DNA of 54,773 bases, from assembly GCA_964638225.1 (NCBI GenBank), contig CAZWYL010000004.1, positions 1-54,773 of the forward strand. The letters run 5' to 3'. Positions 51,049 to 54,773 of this stretch are shown here, piece after piece. How positions within the stretch are numbered: position 1 is the stretch's first letter; each line of letters begins with the position of its first letter. The notes beneath the pieces were generated by a model, which saw only the letters and a program-made list of their open reading frames with translations, was not told the origin of the DNA and searched no databases. The translations under genes were made by a program, and so were the position numbers. Source of the stretch: WJKK01 sp964638225 (lineage in GTDB: Bacteria; Patescibacteriota; WWE3; UBA101185; UBA10185).

Positions 51049-51339
51049 ATGTTGGAAAACCCCGGCGAGCAAATCAAAAAAATCAGAACAGAAAAGGGAT
51101 TATCCCAGGATCGCTTTGGACGGAAAATCGGAGTTTCGGGAAAAACCATATCCGCCTATGAAACGGGAAGAATTCATCCCCCATTAAGAGTCTTAGATAA
51201 AATCTCTCAGACATACAGCACGACAATTCAAATTCCAAATATTAAGACCAAGGAAATGCTCCTAGAGAAATTGGAACAAATTCAACTTCAAATGGAATCC
51301 ATGAAAAGTACACTTAAAAATTCAGAACTTCAAGAATAG
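51049..51339 (+). CDS. XRE/Cro-type helix-turn-helix protein
   Basis: 96 residues. A five-helix HTH covers residues ~6-60 with IRTEKGLSQDRFGRKIGVSG and KTISAYETGRIHPPLRVL, followed by a C-terminal coiled coil (KEMLLEKLEQIQLQMESM) that probably dimerises it. It is the only plus-strand gene in this area, divergent from radC and convergent with rpsI. It could repress its own or the radC promoter; I saw no clear operator in the 69-bp spacer. Confidence 0.85.
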   Translation: MLENPGEQIKKIRTEKGLSQDRFGRKIGVSGKTISAYETGRIHPPLRVLDKISQTYSTTIQIPNIKTKEMLLEKLEQIQLQMESMKSTLKNSELQE

Positions 51340-51365
51340 AACCAAGCCAGTCTGTTCTCCAAAAA

Positions 51366-51791
51366 TTATCTCTTGGAATATTGGGGGGCTTTTCGTGCTT
51401 TGCGCAACCAGTATTTTTTGCGTTCTTTCATACGAGAATCTCTTGTAAGCATACTGTTTTTCCTTAGGGTTTTAGCATATTCTTCATTCAGATTAGCCAA
51501 AGCCCAGGAGATTCCGTGAACAACTGCGTCCAACTGAGCAGATTTACCAGAGCCGTGAACCTTAATACTCACGTCATATTCCTTATCCGGTTTTGAAACT
51601 CCAATTAAATTAAAAGGCCGTCTCCAATTTTCTTTTTCAAAGGTTAAATCTTTAAAATATTCTTCAATAGGAACATCGTTTACAATGACGCCGCCGGCTC
51701 CTTCATATAAAAACACTCTCGCAACCGCTGTCTTTCTTCTACCCGTGCCAGGTGTAAAACCCTTCTTTATTTTCCTATCTTCTTTAGCCAT
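51366..51791 (-). CDS. rpsI: 30S ribosomal protein S9
   Basis: 141 residues. GTGRRKTAVARVFLYEG at the start, KVHGSGKSAQLDAVVHGIS in the middle and the C-terminal basic tail LTRDSRMKERKKYWLRKARK ending QYSKR, whose last residues reach the P-site tRNA. One bp after rplM, the usual pair. Confidence 0.97.
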   Translation of the reverse strand: MAKEDRKIKKGFTPGTGRRKTAVARVFLYEGAGGVIVNDVPIEEYFKDLTFEKENWRRPFNLIGVSKPDKEYDVSIKVHGSGKSAQLDAVVHGISWALANLNEEYAKTLRKNSMLTRDSRMKERKKYWLRKARKAPQYSKR

Positions 51792-51792
51792 T

Positions 51793-52233
51793 TTATTTAG
51801 TTTCCTTTCCCTTTACTTGGGCATCGTGCGGATGTTCAGATCCTTCATATATATATAAATTTTTCATTCTTTCTTTTAAGAGTTTATTTTGAGGGAGCAT
51901 CCTTTTAACCGCCAGACGAATAACTTTAGTAGGATCTTTTGCCATCATCTGATCAAAAGTAAGAGACCTAATCCCTCCGGGGTAGCCTGTATGCCAAAAA
52001 TATTTCTTTTTAAGTCCTTTATTACCTGTAACTTCGATTTCTGAAGCATTTAGAACAACGACTTTGTCACCAACGTTAACATGAGGAGTAAAAGTAGGCT
52101 TTTCTTTACCAATAAGTTTTTTAGCTATGTCAGCCGCAAAGTGACCCAATACATTACCCTTAGCATCAAAAACATGCCACTCTTGAGAAACATTCTTTTT
52201 ATTTTCCATGTAGGTCTTATTTGATATTTTCAT
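51793..52233 (-). CDS. rplM: 50S ribosomal protein L13
   Basis: About 146 residues from the ATG at 52231-52233. WHVFDAKGNVLGHFAADIAK, GDKVVVLNASEIEVTGNKG, and HTGYPGGIRSLTFDQ are L13 signatures. I chose this start because a good Shine-Dalgarno (GGAGGAAAAATAACATG) lies within the 3' end of rplQ; the longer frame would start inside that site. Confidence 0.96.
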   Translation of the reverse strand: MKISNKTYMENKKNVSQEWHVFDAKGNVLGHFAADIAKKLIGKEKPTFTPHVNVGDKVVVLNASEIEVTGNKGLKKKYFWHTGYPGGIRSLTFDQMMAKDPTKVIRLAVKRMLPQNKLLKERMKNLYIYEGSEHPHDAQVKGKETK

Positions 52234-52234
52234 G

Positions 52235-52603
52235 TTATTTTTCCTCCACAAAAGATATTCTAGCTAAAATAGAGCCATCTCCTGACCTGTTACCTATACG
52301 AACAATTCGGGTATAACCGCCCGGACGCTTTTTATAGCGGGGTGCTATTTCACTAACTAATTTTTCAACAATCTCATCACTAACCAATTTAGTTCTTAGA
52401 TAACGCCTTACATTAAGCTCATTATCTTGGCTCTTAATGGCTTTTGTCACAAGACTCTCAATATAAGGCCTTAAATATTTAGCCTTAGCTAAAGTTGTAG
52501 TTACCTCCTCATGCTCTATTAGACTAGAAGCAAGATTCTTTCTCAAAGCCTTTCTATGGGAAGTATCCCTTCCTAATTTTTTACCCTTAACCCTATGTCG
52601 CAT
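52235..52603 (-). CDS. rplQ: 50S ribosomal protein L17
   Basis: 122 residues. MRHRVKGKKLGRDTSHRKAL is the invariant L17 N-terminus, followed by EHEEVTTTLAKAKYLRPYIE and GGYTRIVRIGNRSGD. It follows rpoA by 9 bp as in the classic alpha operon; its end overlaps the ribosome-binding region of rplM. Confidence 0.97.
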   Translation of the reverse strand: MRHRVKGKKLGRDTSHRKALRKNLASSLIEHEEVTTTLAKAKYLRPYIESLVTKAIKSQDNELNVRRYLRTKLVSDEIVEKLVSEIAPRYKKRPGGYTRIVRIGNRSGDGSILARISFVEEK

Positions 52604-52612
52604 AAACTCTTA

Positions 52613-53533
52613 TTACAGATTCTCTTCCTCTAACAATTTATTAATCTCTTTAATTGATTTTTTACCTATATTCTTTATATCCAATAGTTCTTCTTCAGTT
52701 TTCTCTGCTAATTCGGAAAGAGTTAGTATATCAGCTTTCTTCAAAGCATTTACCGTTCTTGTGGGCAAAGGTAAATCATCTACTAAAACTTTGGTCTTGG
52801 TTAAAACTTCTGAATTCGATACATCCTCAAGTTCTTCTTCCGTCAGATCTTCTGTAACATCCCACATAACCAATCTTTCAAAGAAAGCCTTGACTAACTT
52901 TGAAGCTTCAATTACGGCCTTTTCCGGAGACAAAGATCCATCCGTAGTTACATTAAGCGTTAACTTATCTAAATCAATAGACTTACCAAATCTTGTAGGA
53001 TCAACTTCGTAAGAAACATTCAAAACTGGATTAAAAAACGCATCAAGCAATATAACCCCAATCTTGTCAGTATCACGATCTTCGGAGGGAGAGTAACCAT
53101 ATCCACTTTCAACAAGAATTTCCATATCAAGTGTTGTTCCATCTTTTGTAATTGTAGCTATAGGAGCATTCTCATTGATTACCTCAACATCAGAAGGACA
53201 CTGTAAATCCCCTGCTGTAACAGTACCTTTTTTATCTGCATCAAGTGTGACATATACTGGTTCTTCATTATACTTTTTAAATCTTAAGTTCTTTAGATTC
53301 AGTGTAATCTGCACAACATCTTCTTGGATACCTTCAATTGTGGAAAACTGATGTTTAACTCCTTTAATCCTAACTTGTGTAATGGCAGCGCCTTCAACGG
53401 ATGTTAGAAGCACTCTTCTTAATACATTCCCCATAGTGTGACCATAACCCTTTGGTAAAGGTTCAAAGCTATACACTCCTTCGGTCTCGGTCTCTTTAAC
53501 TGTCTTTATCTTTAAATCTACAGGTTTAATCAT
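52613..53533 (-). CDS. rpoA: RNA polymerase alpha subunit
   Basis: 306 residues. N-terminal dimerisation domain with PLPKGYGHTMGNVLRRVLLT and GVKHQFSTIEGIQEDV; acidic linker near 230-250; C-terminal domain LPLPTRTVNALKKADILTL with KNIGKKSIKEI, the helix-hairpin-helix that contacts UP elements and regulators. Between rpsD and rplQ in the alpha operon. Confidence 0.97.
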   Translation of the reverse strand: MIKPVDLKIKTVKETETEGVYSFEPLPKGYGHTMGNVLRRVLLTSVEGAAITQVRIKGVKHQFSTIEGIQEDVVQITLNLKNLRFKKYNEEPVYVTLDADKKGTVTAGDLQCPSDVEVINENAPIATITKDGTTLDMEILVESGYGYSPSEDRDTDKIGVILLDAFFNPVLNVSYEVDPTRFGKSIDLDKLTLNVTTDGSLSPEKAVIEASKLVKAFFERLVMWDVTEDLTEEELEDVSNSEVLTKTKVLVDDLPLPTRTVNALKKADILTLSELAEKTEEELLDIKNIGKKSIKEINKLLEEENL

Positions 53534-53551
53534 ATTTGAAATATTCCTTTC

Positions 53552-54154
53552 TTATCTAGAATAAAAATCTATAATCGATTGAACTTCATAATTTTCATTA
53601 AAATCTTCCAAAGTCGGCATTCTTTCGTACTTAACATATCTTTCTTTAACATTGGCACTAATCCATTCAGGAAGTATGAAACCTTCTCTTAAATGTACTT
53701 TCGAAAAATCAACGGGCTTAACTACATCTCCAGGTTCCACTCTATGTGAGGGAGTATTTACAACTCGATCATTTAACATAAATAAACCAGATCTAACCAT
53801 CTGACGGGCCTGGGCACGAGAAACGGCTAAACCGCTACGATAGACCAAATTATCAATTCTTGATTCCAAAAGTTGGAAGAGATTCTCACCAGATATTCCT
53901 CCGGCCTCTATCGCTTTTGTAACGTATTTTCTGAATTGTCTCTCCGGTATACCATAAATCCATTTCGCTTTTTGCTTTTCCATTAATTGCAAACCGTAAT
54001 CTGATTTTCTGCTTCTTTTGTTTCCGTGCTGTCCCGGAGCGTAAGGACGCTTTTCCATAGCACATTTTTCACTATCACAACGAGTACCCTTCAAATAGAG
54101 TTTAACTCCTGCTCTCCTGCATAATCTGCATTTAGGCCCCGTTATCCTTGACAT
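53552..54154 (-). CDS. rpsD: 30S ribosomal protein S4
   Basis: About 200 residues from the ATG at 54152-54154 (MSRITGPKCRLCRRAGV), chosen because AAGGAG lies about 9 nt upstream and the longer frame would overlap rpsK. Four N-terminal cysteines (CRLCRRAG...CDSEKCAM) form the zinc-binding C+ version. YGIPERQFRKYV and the S4 domain LESRIDNLVYRSGLAVSRAQ follow. Confidence 0.97.
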   Translation of the reverse strand: MSRITGPKCRLCRRAGVKLYLKGTRCDSEKCAMEKRPYAPGQHGNKRSRKSDYGLQLMEKQKAKWIYGIPERQFRKYVTKAIEAGGISGENLFQLLESRIDNLVYRSGLAVSRAQARQMVRSGLFMLNDRVVNTPSHRVEPGDVVKPVDFSKVHLREGFILPEWISANVKERYVKYERMPTLEDFNENYEVQSIIDFYSR

Positions 54155-54156
54155 GG

Positions 54157-54558
54157 TTATATTCTCCTTCTTTTCTTTGGACGGCATCCATTATGAGGAA
54201 TAGGAGTAACATCCGAAATTGATAACACTTTTAGACCGGCGTTTCTTAATGCTTTAATAGCGGAAATTCTTCCATATCCTGGACCTTTTACAATAACAGC
54301 AACTTCTTGTAAACCAGCACTCAAAGCTTTTTTAGCAACATCTTCTGCTGCAGTAGCAGCTGCATAGGGGGTAGACTTACGAGAACCTTTAAAACCTGAG
54401 GCTCCTGCACTGCCAGAAAAAAGAGTGTTTCCTTCAGCATCAGTTATTGTAATTAGAGTATTGTTGAAACCGGCAGAAACGTAAGCTCTTCCAGTCTCAG
54501 GTATTGAAGTCTTTCCCTTATTCTTTTTTGTTTTTTTCTTTTTTGTTGTTTTTGCCAT
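54157..54558 (-). CDS. rpsK: 30S ribosomal protein S11
   Basis: 133 residues. A basic N-terminal tail, then AGFNNTLITITDAEGN, FKGSRKSTPYAAATAAED, VIVKGPGYGRISAIKAL and the C-terminal SDVTPIPHNGCRPKKRRRI. Five bp after rpsM and 2 bp before the rpsD start. Confidence 0.97.
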   Translation of the reverse strand: MAKTTKKKKTKKNKGKTSIPETGRAYVSAGFNNTLITITDAEGNTLFSGSAGASGFKGSRKSTPYAAATAAEDVAKKALSAGLQEVAVIVKGPGYGRISAIKALRNAGLKVLSISDVTPIPHNGCRPKKRRRI

Positions 54559-54563
54559 ATTGA

Positions 54564-54773
54564 TTATGTTTTAGTTAATGTTCTCTTAATCCCTCCAACA
54601 GTTTTCTTAGGGCCTTTTCGAGTGCGAGCATTGTGGCTAGTTCTTTGGCCCCTTACTGGTAGGCCTTTTTTATGTCTGATACCTCTATACGAACCTATGT
54701 CCTTAAGCCTCTTTATATTTTGCCTTACTATTCTGCGAAGCTCTCCCTCCACCGGAATCTCTTTATCAGAAAT
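54564..54773 (-). CDS. rpsM: 30S ribosomal protein S13 (5' end cut by window)
   Basis: The last ~69 residues; the frame is open to the right edge. ISDKEIPVEGELRRIVRQNI, RLKDIGSYRGIRHKKGLPVR and GQRTSHNARTRKGP are the S13 C-terminal signature that contacts tRNA and 16S helix 42. First gene of the visible alpha operon. Confidence 0.96.
   Translation of the reverse strand: MSDKEIPVEGELRRIVRQNIKRLKDIGSYRGIRHKKGLPVRGQRTSHNARTRKGPKKTVGGIKRTLTKT

Noticed and set aside
1..54773. UGA recoded to glycine, as in Gracilibacteria/Absconditabacteria
   Set aside because: RF2 is encoded, and genes such as the SipW-type peptidase (TGA at 49420-49422) and the 12186 fragment end at TGA where the protein family ends.
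1..54773. tRNA genes, CRISPR arrays, insertion sequences and phage genes
   Set aside because: I looked for T-arm-like GGTTCGAATCC strings, regularly spaced repeats and transposase or integrase motifs by eye and found none. tRNAscan-SE would be decisive for tRNAs.

Overview
The window looks like a piece of a metagenome-assembled genome from a Candidate Phyla Radiation (Patescibacteria) bacterium, most likely of the Microgenomates/Katanobacteria side; this placement is inferred from gene content, not from a tree. The evidence is a compact, AT-rich genome with overlapping genes; many DUF2079 and GT39-type membrane glycosyltransferases; a CAP-domain surface protein; a stand-alone Elp3; an archaeal-type AspRS; RNase Y next to YmdB; and a bacterial alpha operon. 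Genes stop at TGA as well as TAA/TAG and RF2 is present, so the standard bacterial code applies. Four runs of exactly 100 N (8306-8405, 12469-12568, 14927-15026, 49859-49958) are scaffold gaps of unknown true length; genes touching them are incomplete. I saw no tRNA, rRNA, CRISPR array or insertion sequence.

Region 1 (1-24310, almost all minus strand) is a large cell-surface glycan locus: two Wzx-like flippases, at least four GT39-like membrane glycosyltransferases, a DUF2079 protein, a YbhN-like flippase-type protein, polyprenyl-phosphate sugar synthases (GT2), three GT4 transferases, UDP-glucose 6-dehydrogenase, a GtrA fusion, and a CAP-domain exoprotein at its head. Embedded in it (7893-10646) is a small tRNA-biology island: a Trm9/ALKBH8-like methyltransferase, Elp3 and a ProX-type editing protein.

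Region 2 (24424-32025) is a set of accessory genes: a GC-richer, divergent YrdC/Sua5-like gene ending in a long hairpin; a LeuA/homocitrate-synthase-like enzyme convergent with a LeuD-LeuC fusion in inverted domain order; a GlcG-like protein; a soluble GAF histidine kinase with a separate receiver protein; and a GT4.

Region 3 (32096-46803) is housekeeping: HU, YmdB, RNase Y, RecX, RecA, GltX, a D-Ala-D-Ala carboxypeptidase, archaeal-type AspRS behind a T-box riboswitch, RecJ, a winged-helix/nucleotidyltransferase protein, a DUF3048 protein and RF2. Region 4 (46822-50979) holds a membrane-anchored Clp-like AAA+ protein with unusual pore loops, a SipW-type signal peptidase with a TasA/camelysin-like substrate, and RadC. 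Region 5 (51366-54773) is rpsM-rpsK-rpsD-rpoA-rplQ-rplM-rpsI, cut by the right edge.

Two modes of initiation coexist. Ribosomal genes, aspS, glcG, recA and rny have Shine-Dalgarno sequences, while about a dozen genes have a -10-like hexamer 5-7 nt before the start codon and no Shine-Dalgarno, as expected for leaderless mRNAs. The strongest candidates for new biology are the T-box before an archaeal-type aspS, the Trm9-like/Elp3 pair, the Clp-like membrane AAA+ with altered pore loops, and the LeuA-like/LeuDC pair.
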